Below are positions 27,476 through 40,600 of a stretch of DNA of 64,000 nt, piece by piece (position 1 is the first letter of the stretch; each line of letters begins with the position of its first letter). The notes beneath the pieces are model-generated. The model had not been told where the DNA came from. It ran no database searches and saw only the letters and a program-made list of their open reading frames with translations. The stretch is taken from NCBI GenBank assembly GCA_036583965.1, contig JAZBQD010000034.1, forward strand, positions 13,642,040 through 13,706,039, in the 5' to 3' direction. The position numbers and the translations under genes are program-made. Source of the DNA: Prunella strophiata (lineage: Eukaryota > Chordata > Aves > Passeriformes > Prunellidae).

Positions 27476-27975
27476 AAGAGGTGAGAGACTGCATTACACA
27501 AGGTATCAGTATCAGCACAAGGAGAGGCTAAAGCCTGCCTAAGTTCTTCACAGAGGGTGCCAAATGTTTGGCTTAGAGACACAGCTCCAAGTGACTCCTA
27601 CAAACAAAAACCCCAGGCCCTGCCCATACCAGGGAAAGGCAGCAGCAACAGAGTCCCAAGGACCCTCCACAGACCCATATTTAAAGAAGGTAATTTCAGA
27701 AACCAACATGACCCCAACCAGATTTCACAACACTGCTCCAAGCCAATTACAGGGACACGTACAGGAGCAATGCCCATGACTTTACACTGCAAGATGCACC
27801 AAATACTCATTGAACCAATGAAGAAGTCACAGCTATTAGATGGAACAACTGCATGCATGTTCCACCTACACCAGGTGATAAACAATGAATGTTCAGTCTA
27901 ATTTACTTCTCAGAGTTTTTATTAAAAGTTTACTTTCTCTGGCATTTTGTTTTTGTGGGCTTGGTTTTGGCTTCC

Positions 27976-27991
27976 TTTTTTTTTTTTTTTT
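27976..27991. repeat. Poly-T run (16 bases)
   Basis: Sixteen consecutive T in RAPGEF6 intron 1, about 500 bp right of a CR1 copy. Confidence 0.93.
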
Positions 27992-30900
27992 AAACAGCTG
28001 GGGTTCACAATGATATTCCAAAAGTAATTAACAAATTATATACACCTACTCCAAGGCAACTTAAACATCACAATGTTTCCCTGTCTCCATCATAGTTTAT
28101 TTTAATCCTTTCACTCCTGCCCAGATTGTCCTTTCCAGAACTGTGCTCAACATCCTGACCCACAAAACAGGTTAATATGGACAGAAAAAACTCACCCATC
28201 CCAAAACTTTAATACTGATTTTCTCTACTTGTTTAATATTGCGGTTTTTTTCGAACATGGAGAAGACAGACTTTATGAAAAATCTATTTGTCAACAGTCA
28301 CTTCAGTAAAACCAGTAAATGCAGTCAAAGCTAAAACAGTGCCCTGAAACCTGATTTATTTCATTGGAACCACAGATCTCTATCTGACTTAACAGGCTTT
28401 ACAGTTAAGAAAGCTGGAAAAAATATTTATTTCTGAGAACTATAGGCAAAGTTTCCTTGCAGGTATTCCAGACAGATAATAGCTGCAGAACAGCCAAATC
28501 AGATCCCTCCTCTGTGAACAAGGTACCTTGTCCAAGGCTTAGCATACTCTGAGACAAAAACAATCCAAAGACTAACATAAGCAACACCTTCAGGTTTGCT
28601 GATGAAAGCACAACAACAACAAACTAAAAAAAAATGTTAAAACACGGGAAGAAACATTCCTAAAACAGATACTGAAGTACATACAGCTAAATATTTACAT
28701 ATGTTAATGTTTGTTAAAACTGGTAGAAGTTCCAATATTGTATTTTGGTTCATTTGAAACAACAGATGAATTTTATTTTTTTATGTTCAACTAATTCAGG
28801 GCTGATTTCAGCTTCAGAAAGTGTGTTGTACTTAAGGTTCCAAGTAGTTATAATCTGAATTATTTGGCTACTGATACAAGCCAGGTTGTTGAATACCTCT
28901 GGCCAAAAATTCGACTGTATGCAACAAGCACAGAACTGTGTCCACATGGCAATGAAAACATAAAATAACCAAACACCACTGATTTTTAAGTAAGATTTTG
29001 TGAATTTCAAATCAACCCTGTGATCAGTCACAGATTAAAGATGCTAACTGAGGTTAATTTCAATTATTCAGAGAAGAGATTTGACCCTGCCCACTCTTGG
29101 GGAACGGGACATCACATTTTACCTGCACTGGTTTCCCAGGGATGTTTAGGAAGGCTGAACAACTACTGCCAACATGCACCCATGGGTATTTATCTGAACT
29201 TTTGGAATAAAAGATAAAATACATCTGTCAAAGAACATCACTCTTCATCACCTCAGAAAACAAGGTACATACACAAAGTTTATGAAAATGAATTATCAAG
29301 CAGCGTTTACTGAGGTAATACAGGAGTTTGCATGCTTGGCTTTTTTTATTACAGGAAAACCACAGGTCAAATTGAGATGAAGATTCATGATACTACACTG
29401 TGCAAAGAAACAAAATAAGAGACAAGTACCCACCTAAAGCACAAGACAAAATAGAGGAAAATCTAAGCACTAAAAACTTCCTAACTCATCAAGCTGGCAG
29501 CTGAAGAGATGCTGTTTTCCCAAAGCTTTGAGGCTTGCTGGACAATCCTCCAGGATTTTCAATGCTGTATTTACCATGAGCTTAAATACATTAATTTAAT
29601 GAGCAGCTGGGAAAAAAAATGTGGTTTTGTTTTACCTTCAACTGAAAGCTATGTGGCAGGGAAGCACAGGAAGAAGAAAGAAGGTTCATGAGTGTTTCAT
29701 TAAAAGTAATAAGAATTTCAACTTCAATAACACAGAAACTATAGTTTCTGCTTGTGAATTAAGACTGAATCTTAAGAGCTGTCAGCCAGCACTATGATAC
29801 TCAATGTGCCACTCCTCCTGTACCTCCGTTCTGAACTTTGGTTTCAGTAGGTGGCTGTAAAAAAGCTTTACAACACATTTTATTTAAAGAGACTAATCTA
29901 ATGTTTAAGAAAACGTCACACATCTAGGTCTTTCCTAGTCCTAGCAAGATGCTGATGGAATATGGTGTCAATTACATGCATGCACTCCCAAGTCTTTCTC
30001 TAAAGTTGCAGTTGCTCAATATTTTTGTCCATGAATCAATTTCTGTTCACTTGATTTTTCAATCATACTGAACATAAATAAAGCTCTAATTGTTGCCTTC
30101 ACAGAACTACTTATAAATTATTCATATTACAAGGTTTTATGTTTTTCTAACTGTAAAAGATAACTGCTGCCCTACTGAGTGCAGAAAGGCAATCTGCACA
30201 GGGTACACAAGGACCCAGGAAGGAATTCATTAGCACTAAATTGCAGGCACGTCAGTACGTGTTTCTATCACTTTGGTTATCACCAGTGATAACTAATTTT
30301 TCCACTTTAAAGGTCTTTTCCAGCTTCCCAGCAGTCATTTGCCAAGATCAGCCCAAGTCTCTGCACAGTGAGGGATGAAAGCCATGTAGCACAGGTCAGT
30401 GCATCTCTGATCAAGGTTTCAGGAGGTTCTCTGGCAAAGACACCAAAGCACAAAGACACAGAACAATCTCAAGGATTTTACAACAGCTGGCTGCTGCTCA
30501 TCTTCAGTTTGAGCTCCAGAACTGGTAACTGCATGACAAAGTCTTACAAAGAGTCACCTATAAAAAACAGATCACAAAAAATTGGGAATGAAAGTGTAAG
30601 ACAGAAGTTGGATAGTAGAAAAGTACGGCAGAGTGAGGTGTCCATCATTCCTCTGTCCCTGTTTCAGAGGTCCACATACTAACAGTAAGGTGCTTTTAAT
30701 AAATAGGAACCAGCATCTGCAACTTCATTTAACACAAATTTCTTTTGGCTTTGCAGTAACTGCAAGCATCTCCACTTTTGTGGTGAGTTTACAATTCTAA
30801 TTACTTTCAATGGCTATCCAAAGCCAACACCTTGACACAGTTACATTCCTAAAAGCTCACCTCAGATTCTAGAAACAATAGATTTCTACAATGGTTAATC

Positions 30901-33900
30901 CCGTTTCACCTACTGAGTTTACAGAAAATGATTAAAAGGATGAAAAAACCCACTTCAAAATACCAGTTATTTCTGGAAACAAGAAGCAGATGTTCCCCTC
31001 TGTTTGGCTCAGCTGTGCTACAGTACAAGAGTGCCTTTGTTATGCTGTCAACAATAATTTATTTTATTTATTACAGCTATTTCATAATGCCTATCAATGT
31101 ACTATTTGTGCATGATTTACATTCACACAGATCTATTTCTCTACATCTAAGCCATCATGAAGCATCACATACACGCTCCAAACAGCAGACACTGTCATGA
31201 CACAATTCTGCAAATTAGGTTTTTTCCTCTTTCCACCATATTAATAAAAAGGGAACAGGAAGAGAAGAAAGAATTAGTATTGCCAAATGAAGTCGAATTA
31301 ACATTAATCAAGAATTACTGCAAAAAGATGAAGTTAGGAAAATACAAGAGCTGAGAGTATAAAAATAAACTCCAGTTCTTTGAAGTCAAATAAAAGGAAA
31401 GCTTTCTGAGCCACGAAAGTAAACACTGTCTAGAACAAAGTCATGAAGAACTAAAAAGATACTACTATTGGGAAGAGGTTCCATTAAAAATGGAAGAGAG
31501 CCTGCTCACAGGAGGAGAGAGAAGGAAAGACAAAGAAAAAGGAGCACAATAATCATTTGCTGTTTGGCCCTATCAACCACTGAGTCCTTATCTGTGGCAG
31601 CATGAACAACTCCCCTAAAGACCAACATCAGAGCCTTTGTATGGATCTGATAAGGAATTCTAGGCCTCAAAAAAAATTAAATATTTAATGAGAGCACACA
31701 CATGGTGGTATAAGCATTCATCCTTCCCTTCTACTGCTTTGAACTAAAGATTTTCTCCTATTAAAATATTCCCAAATTACTAACTTAATATCCCCACCTG
31801 TGACAAGAAACACTTCACAGTAAATCCCATATTTCCAAGCAAAAACTGGAGGATCTGCATGTATAAACACTCTCAGATTTACCATCACATAGGCATTTGC
31901 ATAACCCTGGGAGGAAAATGCATATATTAAAATATTAAACAAGTGTAAGTAATCCTATTGTTTAAGTATGATTTTTTTTAACTGATTAAGTATGCAACTA
32001 CTGCCAGAGTTTCCTCCCTCTGACAAGACAGAAGGGATGATGTGTAAGGATAATCTATCATCAAAACTAATATCTGAGAGATTACTCACAAATTCTGCAC
32101 TTTCAGGCCATACCTGAGAGACAGGTACACAGATTTATTTCCAGTGTCAGCACAGGGGCACAGGCCATCAGGGAACCAGCAAGGCAGACATTGACTAAAT
32201 GGGACTCACTCAAATCCCAGAGCAGCATCTGCTACATACACAGGCATCAGCCCACTAGGAAACATTCTGGAACTCTGTCCACATGAGAAGTCACCTGCAT
32301 CACATATGAACAATATCCACCTCCAGTGATGCACCAGAAGAGAGGAAAGGGAGCAAAATATTTGCCAGCCTTCAATAGTTCCAAAAAAGATTCTAAACAG
32401 AGGAACACAACACTGTGTTACTTAACAAACATACATAAAATATGTATGCATACATAAAATTACATTAAAATGTATACATCATTAAATTTTTGCTACAATC
32501 CCTACAAATTCATCAAAGTAATTCCCCCTGGCAAAATAAATTGAAGATTACATGTTCATCTTCATGAAGATACAAGTATCTGAGCAACAACAACTAAAAA
32601 AAAAATCAAGTGTGTACATGCCTAATATGCATAACTTATACACTTTAACAATTAGCAAACATTGGAATGTTACCACAACACTGAAAACTTGCCCTAACAT
32701 AGATTTTTCCAAACAAAAATATTTGTAGTATCAGGAACTAAAACATTTACTTGAGCAAGACAAAGAGGTAAATTTCAAAATAAGTAAATTATAAAAATTT
32801 TTTACTATCCCCCTGCTTAGTTTTGTAGTTCTTAGAAATTAAAACATTTTGTCAAGGAAAAAACCTACAATCAAAATCATATGGATAATTGTACTACTTG
32901 TAAGCAAAATCTGGCATGTGGAGTGTTTATCTGTATTTTTCCAGAGGCTGCACAGATGACAGGAACGAAGCACCAGACCATGCTACTGATCAGCACAGCC
33001 CCAACCCTGTAATTTGTAATAAATACCCAGGTAAATTGCTCATATAAACTGCAGGATCAGAAACAGACATGGGGGCAGAAAGGGACTGAAAGTGACTGAA
33101 ACTCTTGCAGATGAGCAGCTTTGGCTCATCACAAAATACCAGTGGTGGCTCAGGGAATTTGAGGGGGTTCTGTACAAAAACACAGTCAAAGGGCACGAGC
33201 TGCCCCACGCAGCTGATTTTGTGTGGGAGGAACTGATGATACCTTCCCACCAGAGTAGGAGGGCAGAAATGAAGCCACACACACGTTAGTCTGTGTACAA
33301 CTGGATACTTCAAGACTGGAGTCACCAGATTGTTCATCCTGTGCAGGGACACCCGAAATTTGAGTCTGATCCTAATGGCTGCGCTAAACAGGTTCCAGCT
33401 TCCCTGCCCCAAGTCTTGCAGCCTACAGAGGAAACAGGACAAGTCAGGATGTTGAGATAAATAAATGAATGAATAAACAACATTGCAATTGTTTTCTCCA
33501 GTTCACTCACCACCCTATCCATCTGTCCTCACATCCTGGAGCAGATGTTGGGAAAATCTGTCAGTGTGGCTTGTGACAGGGGATTCCAGGCTTTGTACCT
33601 GAGCAGGTAACACAGATCCACACTGGGGACCCCCAGGTACACCTTGCTATCAAATCAGGGAAAAGCTTCTCTTTCTAAATGTATGTAAACAAAAGTATCC
33701 TAAGAGAACAAAAGTGATTTAACTGTAATTATCTACTCAGCAACAGGGAGCAAGAACCGAGGACCCAATCCTGCCAAGTTTTAAGTACATGTTTAACTTT
33801 AATCACAAGTAGTCTCACTGTGCAGTGTCTCTAAAATTAGCCTGCCAAACCAGGGCCAAAGTAACAAGGGAATTTAGATTTTAAAATAATTTTAGAAGAA

Positions 33901-34779
33901 CTATTAGTTAGATACCAAAGATTATTTTCTTTCCCATAATTAAGATACCTTGGCAAATTCAAGCCTGCACACAACACTCATGCCACTCTCAATGGAAACC
34001 TACACAAATGCACACAAACCCACAAGCAGTCAGTCATTGTGATATCTGACAGTTTAACACTACAAGGTTAAGCAAAGTAATTATTTTAAGGCCATTTTAG
34101 CCACAACAAGGTGACAACCATAAGGAATCCCATGACGGCTGCTGGGGGAAAAACTGGGGATGCCCAAAAAAAAAAAAAGAACAAAAAGCCCTACACAGGC
34201 ACAGAGGTTGGTACAGCAAGCAGGAGCAGTGGTGAGCAGAGGTTCTGGGCCAAGGCAGATTACCTGTTCCCCACAGTCCAAGCCATGACGAGCCAGCACG
34301 GAATGCCAACTCCTGAATGACACTTCTGTGATGAACCCAGTTGCCCAACACTGCAAGCCACACTAGCAAAGGAATTTTGCTAACTGAAGACTCCAGCTGA
34401 AAAGAAAGCTCTGAAGCAAGAGGGGAGCCCTAAAAGTGAGGAAAAACGAACGGACACTGAGACTGCCTCACCATTAATTTCGAGACACAAGGAGGAATGT
34501 GCCAGATATCCCAAAGCAAGTAACCACTGGGACTGAACATCTGCATTTCACTCACTCAGCTGACTTGAAAGGGAAGCAGGGACTCTGTCCTGCTAGGATG
34601 AACTCCGGAGCAGCCTCTGAGCAGCTCTCTAAGTAACCCTTCCATAATTAACTTATAAGGAAGACCAGGCAGGACATTCTGCTCTCCATGAAGTACCAAG
34701 GGAGAACAGATGTTTCCCAGTCTCCCAGGGAAAAACTCAAGAGTGTATCACTTCATAGCACTAATTCTTGAGCACACTG

Positions 34780-34796
34780 AAAAAAAAAAAAAAAAA
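34780..34796. repeat. Poly-A run (17 bases)
   Basis: Seventeen consecutive A near the promoter end of RAPGEF6 intron 1. Confidence 0.93.
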
Positions 34797-35459
34797 TCAC
34801 AGCAAAGGAAACAAATGAAGGAAGGCAAAGGGTAAGTAAGCAAACAGACTCCAATCAGACCTTCAACAAATGCAAACGATATCAAACCTATTTCATTATT
34901 AAGTTAATGCTCCATGACATTACCATTCCCAAAAATACATGGCTGATTACAGAGTAGCTTGTGGGGAAGGGACAGAGAAGGCAGTTAATTGGAAAATACG
35001 TTTTATTGTAGCTCACTAGCCTCACACATTTCTACACTCCCACTCACTGCAGAAACATCTTTATGAAGTCTGGGCAGCATAATTAGTTTGGTTTTGTTTA
35101 AATCTGCATCACTGTACAGGTAAGCAAAGCCTTTCAGTTCCCTAACTTTTCCCATAAGTTTTGCATCAATGAAATATGCATCATTTTACTTTTCGGTGAT
35201 CTACTTCTTGTTGTTCTTCTTCCTACAGCTGGCCCGAAGCACTTCATGAAGCGCCTTGTGCCTGTACCCAGCGTGTTACTGGGCGTTTAAACCACTGCTG
35301 GTCCCGAGAGGGCCAACTTAGGAGAGAAATAAATAAATAACCGAGCTCCAGACAGAAGTTTGTGCGCCAGCCCGGTCTGTGTGCGCACCGCGGATCCCGC
35401 GCTGTCGGAACACGGATTTACGCAAAGGAAAAGTGAGAAAGTAAATAAAAAGACCCGCT

Positions 35460-36420
35460 GGGAAGGAGCCGGAGCCGCCTTACCTCCGGAGTTCGCTCCG
35501 CGGGCTTTTTCCGCAGCGCCTGTTTGATCCTGGGCTCCACCGGGGAGCTCATCCTCCGGCGCGGCGCCCCCCGCCCCGCGGCGCCTCGGGAGCGGCTGGC
35601 GGGGCGCTGCCGCGGGGCGCGCCGCGGTCACACCGGCGCGGCCCGCCGGGGCTCCTGCCCGCGCTCCGCCGCCCTCCGGGCCCGCGGGGGACGCACCCCG
35701 AAACGTTCCCCGCGCCGGGGCCCGGACCAGGGGAGGCCGGGGCGGGAGCGGGGCCGGGCGCGGTGCCCGCCGCCGGGCTGGCTGCTCACCAGGCGGGCGG
35801 CGCTCGGGGCGCCTCGCGCTCAGCGGCGGCGGCGGCGCTCGGGGCGGGCGGCGGCGGCTCCCGGCGCGTTCCCGGGGCGGCCGGCGCCGCTCCCCATCGC
35901 GGCGCGAGCGCTCCGTGCGCGAAGTTACCGGCCCGAGCGGGACTCCCCGCGCGCTCGGCCCCCGCGGCTCCGCCCTCCGCGCCCGCACAAAGCGATGCGG
36001 GCGGGCGAGTTGTTCCGCGGCGCGGCGCCAGAGGGTCCGGAGAGAAACTCCACGGTCGGGTACGAGCCCGCGTCTCCCCTGAACGCGCCGGGAGTCGCCG
36101 CCCCCCGCCCGGACCCCCGCCCCGGTCACCCGCCGCGCATCCCCCGGTACAGAAAAGCGCGAGAGCGGGCGCTTTAACCCAGAGAATCAGCAAGAAGAGC
36201 GAGGGGCGGGGCGGACATGGAGGAGGCGGGGCTGTGGCGAGCGCCGCCCCCACGCTCCGCGGCGCGCGCAGGGGGCGGGGCCGGCGGGCGGCGCGGGGCG
36301 AAGGCTCGCGAGGGTTGGGAGGGGCCGCGCGCGTGCGCGGTGCGGGCGCGGGCCTGAGGGGCCGCGGCTCTGCCCTGGCAGGAGCTTCGTGCCGCCTGCG
36401 CTCTCCGGCATCTGCGTCCC
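35460..36420 (-). promoter_or_regulatory. RAPGEF6: CpG-island promoter of RAPGEF6
   Basis: About 1 kb of very GC- and CpG-dense sequence spans the RAPGEF6 start codon and its upstream side. GC-box (Sp/KLF) motifs occur at 36202-36212, 36224-36232 and 36271-36282. An NRF1-like GCGCGTGCGC lies at 36329-36338. No TATA box is evident. This is a typical housekeeping-type promoter, and the 5' UTR and transcription start (position not determined) should lie between 35553 and about 36350. Divergent transcription toward the plus strand is possible for such islands, but nothing in the sequence proves it. Confidence 0.9.
35484..35552 (-). CDS. RAPGEF6: RAPGEF6 exon 1 (coding part, residues 1-23)
   Basis: The minus strand reads ATG at 35550-35552, then 23 codons ending ...RKKPAERTPE, then a GTAAGG donor at 35478-35483. 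The human protein begins MNSPVDPGARQALRKKPPER, so the match is clear (QALRKKP identical; ERTPE also conserved). The exon ends in phase 0. The start codon has A at -3, a good Kozak context, and begins the family-conserved peptide. It lies in the CpG island, as expected of a first exon. Longer open frames overlapping it on both strands (up to 280 codons) are out of frame with this start and reflect the stop-poor GC-rich sequence. Confidence 0.93.
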
Positions 36421-37601
36421 AGAGAAAGCGTTCTCTGCTCCACTTGGGGTCACAGTGTCCGTCAGCAGGCGGAACAGCAGGCATGGTGCCGGGCACCGCT
36501 CCCCCTGCGTTTGCGTGCGTTCCGCCTTTCCCTCACGCTGCAGTTCAGAGATTGTTGATTCTCCTCCGTGACTCCTGAGCCTCTCCAAGCCTGGCTTAGG
36601 TCGCTTCTGGAGGAGTGGCCCCATCCCCGCAGTGCCCAGTGAGGATTGCAGAGCTCGGCATTAAATACAAATAAGGAATACATTAATAAGGAAAGTGCTA
36701 CCACAGCTCGGGGGTCTGTGGGGTTTTACAAACTTCTCCCAAGCCCAGCATTGCTGGTCCTGACGGCCGCTCGGGGACAACAGGAAGCAGCCACATACCA
36801 AACACGCATCGCAAGATTTTCCTTCCTATTACAAGTCCGATTCCGTAAATTTAAGAGATCAAAGCTTTGCAGGCACACAACTTGTGTTTGCCCTTTTGTT
36901 TTTTTCCTCTTTCCTTCCTAATAACCAAGAGTGGTTTTGTTCCTGCCCTTTCTCCAGCTACCCCTTCCCGTTCTCTTTACCACTTGCCCTTTATGGCACA
37001 ATTACCTTTGTTGTGCTCAAGGACTTGATTGTCCCTTCCACGTTGTTTTATAATATTTCTACTGTTTTCTTCCCCCAAAAAAAAGAACCAAACCTGGAGA
37101 AATACGACGTTTCCTCCAGTGTAGACTGTTGTGATGCTGTGCCTGGTATCACTGCAGGCACAGCAACCATAGGATGGACAGACAGGATCTAAAGAAAAGG
37201 TGCTCTTAACATCACAGTCATTACACTGCATGCACACCAGAGAGAGTATGAGATTCTCCCAAAACTGACAGGAAAGACACAGGTTTCAGTCTCATAATAT
37301 CTATCAAAACTCATTTTCTTCCTTTTTTTTTTTTTTCCTTCTCTTTGTACTTCTGTTGTAAATGTAAGATTTCCAAACACCAGGTCTATTATTGTTCCAA
37401 AGGTCAGAAGTTTGTACTAGTTATTTGGCAGAACATGTTATCCTCTTTCAACTTTAGTACATAAAATACTGTTTCCAGTGGTGTGGGAATCTTCAGAGAT
37501 TCCCTGCCAGGAATCAAATGGAAAAGATAGAAAGAAAAAGTCCTCCTGAGTAACTGAGGAGAAGAAAAAAACTCAAGCATGAATTATTTTCTGTTAGGAG
37601 A

Positions 37602-37640
37602 TATTTTTTTTTTATTTGTTTCTTTTTTTTTTTTTTTTCT
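37602..37640. repeat. T-rich tract
   Basis: Two long T runs separated by ATTTGTTTC, in the intergenic region. A simple-sequence tract with no evident function. Confidence 0.85.
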
Positions 37641-40600
37641 AATCAGAGATGTAATAGCAAATCAAGAGCTTTACCAGCCCAGTTTATATTTAAAGATCAT
37701 GTAAAAATTAGTCCACACTCCCCAGGTACAAGTGGCTGGAAAAAAAATTAATTAACAACTAGCAAGAAAACCCCAGATTTTGGTGAGATCTACACAGTCA
37801 CAGTTCTTATGGATCTGAAATAATTTAAGCCCTATTCTTGGTTTTTAGAAGGGAACTCATTTTACTACCTATTCCAGCTGTTCAGCATTACTGCAATGAA
37901 CACAACACAGAAGTGGACACTCACCTTAGGAATAAAGTTAATAGCCTAAAAATTCCTTTTTCTTTGGCACACAAAAATTCCCATCCTGAACGCCAGCCTT
38001 GGCACAGGAGCAGTGAGGGAGCCGGAAGTATTCCATGGGAACCAAAGCTGCCATTCCAATTTAATTGCTTGGCTCTACTGACCCACAAACAAATCTTCCC
38101 TCACTCCAAAAGTACCTGAATTTGGGTAGGTAATGGCTCTAATAGCTGCAATTATTTCAGGGGCTATTTCAGCCACAGGGTTTATTTTCCCAGATACCTG
38201 GAGAACAATGGAAACGAGTGTCATGATCCTCACTGCTTACTGGTGTTACAGCCAATGTCTCCCCGTGGTAAAGCTGACATGGCTAAACACAATTAAAAGG
38301 CTTTCACAAGTGAGTAATTTCAGGGCTGGGATTAAGGGAAGTGGCTGAGCAGGATGCCTGTTGTCCATGCAGAGGGGAAAATTTGCTTCCCCTTTATCTG
38401 GATTGTATCCCTGCACAAGTAAAACATCCTCACTTTCTGCAAAGTTTTTAAATTGAAAACTAACAGTATCTGTATCATGTAAGAATCAGAGGTGCTTTGC
38501 TATTAATATGGATGAGTTGCAGTCCCAGGAGATTAAATGCTTCTGCTTCAAGCATCTGTGAATTTGGGAAGAGCAGCTGAGTTACAGAGTACATCTCCTC
38601 CTCCCAGCACATTCCCTCAATTGTTCTGCTTTGCTGACACTCCCAAAGATGCCTTCTAATGTAACACCTTTTACCACCATGTGCACATCCCAGATTCCTC
38701 AGGGTAAAACTCAACTTCCTCACCTCTCCCACTGGGAAAGATTCATAATCACCATGCACTGAAATATTTTTAACTTTTATTTTTATGTATTCTATGTATT
38801 TAGTGCCCTGTGAGTTCTATTACAGCCTGGCAATTTCCTTCCTCTCATTCTCCAATCCGGCTGTGAGGCTACTGCTTTTAATTTCTTAGCTTTGGAAAAA
38901 AAATTCCCTTTGGACATTTGTGCACATCTTTGGCAACAGCTACTAGCTAAGTACATGGTTAACATACCACAAGGAGGATACACAAATTAATTCTCTGCCT
39001 GACTAGAGGAAAACAAAATATTCTGGGATGCCCAATGGGAAGAACCTCTTCAGACAGAGGTACCATATATACTTATTCTGATGATGAATTTCCTGAAAAA
39101 CTGGGGAGGCAAAGGGATCATTAGGAATTTTGTAAGAGCTCACCTTTTGCAGGGAAGTTACATTTTTGCAAAGGGCACAACACTCCTCAGGTAGCTACAA
39201 AAGAACATTGATCTCTTGGCTATGATAGCATTTTGCAAATCAGAATTTCCATTTATGAAATTAAAAATTAAATACCAAATTATTTTTGACAAATCAAGAA
39301 TTAAATGGTCCGAGCTACTTTTCCCCACTGTGCATATTTCCAGAGCTTCAGTTCAAAGGATAATGGTAAAAGTAGAAAAGAAGAAACAGAACTGTGAGAT
39401 CATTATCATTCTGCTGTGTTATTATAATATTATATTATAATAAATATTTAGTTTTTTAAAACTAAACTCCCGTCTTTCTTCTCTTTAACTCAAGACTAGC
39501 ATGGCTTTCCTTCTAAAAAAAAATCTAGTACAGATTTTTCCTGAAGGGCTTTTGTTCCATATATAGATTTTTCCTGAAGAGTAGGAGGCATGTACACATA
39601 ATTGCAGATCTCCTTGTGACAGTCAAACACTTATTTTTCAGCCTTTATCAACAATACAGAAACAAATGGGGAGCTTGACACCTTTTAAATGTGGGGATGG
39701 AACACTTTCTCTACTTATTTTTACCTTCAGTAGCAATTTTTCTTGCTTTTCATATTCACTGTCACACATCTGTGATGGTCTCTAACATGCCGAGTGCTGG
39801 TATGAATGGACTGGGAATTCAGTGAGCCTTAAGATTGAAAGATTTTAAGATTTTATTAACATGCAAAGAGAGGGAATGACAAGCCCCAGCTGCTCCCAAG
39901 AGCAGCCTGAGCCATAGCTCAGCTGGAGGCAGTAATAATTTCCTAAGTCTTAGTCCTGATTGAAGGACTCATCTCTCAGCTGAGGGCAATTTGTGGGGTG
40001 TCCAAAGGGAAGGCTTCATGGAGGACAGGTGGAAATTCTGAAGTAACAAATATTTGATGCTTGAGGATGCACAGTGTGTTGGGAACATGTCACCCTGACC
40101 TTTGTGTCACGTAATCCTTGGCCAGTGCTTAGGAGTCCTGGTTCCCAAGTCAGGAACAATCTGAAGAGGAAACAGTGAATTGGGTTATTTGCTATTCATT
40201 TACTAAGGTTTCTGTGAACACAAAGACAGGCATTGATGCACTCTCTGAAGGTTGCCAGTGAGCACAGTGAAAGCTGTTTGTGTTGAAAGAACACTGGCTG
40301 TCCCGTGACACTGACATGTATGTTCTCATCTTTCTCATTTCCCTTCCTTGTCTGTATGGGAAACAACAGGTATGAAGGAGGGCATTCCTCTCCCTTGCCA
40401 CTGCTGAGTGACTCAAAAGGGCCCATCCAGGGCCTGCCACCACCCTGATGGAGTTATCAAACCCTGATGAATGTGAGTGAGTGGGATGAGGAAAAAAAGG
40501 ACTCCTGCCAAATCACTGGAGCATCCAAACTGCCTCAGGCAAGGTGTAGTGTACAACATTATCAACAGCATCTGACAGAATAAGAACTGAAAAAAAACCC

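Larger units (their letters stand above)
10171..35483 (-). other. RAPGEF6: RAPGEF6 intron 1 (25.3 kb)
   Basis: This is AT-rich sequence with no convincing coding exon on either strand. It contains three CR1 fragments (25748-26040, 26640-26712, 27308-27475), an A/C-rich tract (14845-15068), poly-T runs and a short (TTA)n. Open frames here are short and unsupported by splice sites or recognisable protein similarity. A long first intron downstream of a CpG island often carries enhancers, but I cannot point to a specific one. Confidence 0.85.
1..35552 (-). other. RAPGEF6: RAPGEF6 gene, 5' part (exons 1-4 and introns)
   Basis: Four exons were found by matching minus-strand translations to the start of vertebrate RAPGEF6 (PDZ-GEF2). 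Each has AG/GT splice borders, and the phases join without a break to give residues 1-94. RAPGEF6 is a large exchange factor (about 1600 residues in human) with cyclic-nucleotide-binding-like, REM, PDZ, Ras-association and CDC25-homology domains. It loads GTP on Rap1/Rap2 and acts in cell adhesion and secretion. Only the N-terminal part lies here, and the remaining exons are beyond position 1. I searched 1-8425 by eye for the next conserved segment (beginning FGKQFGG in human) and did not find it. The span given starts at the start codon; the transcription start is further upstream in the CpG island. Confidence 0.93.

Noticed and set aside
35287..36578. Long open frames (217-280 codons) on both strands in the CpG island
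   Set aside because: GC-rich sequence has few stop codons. The frames overlap on both strands and none contains the RAPGEF6 start in its proper frame.
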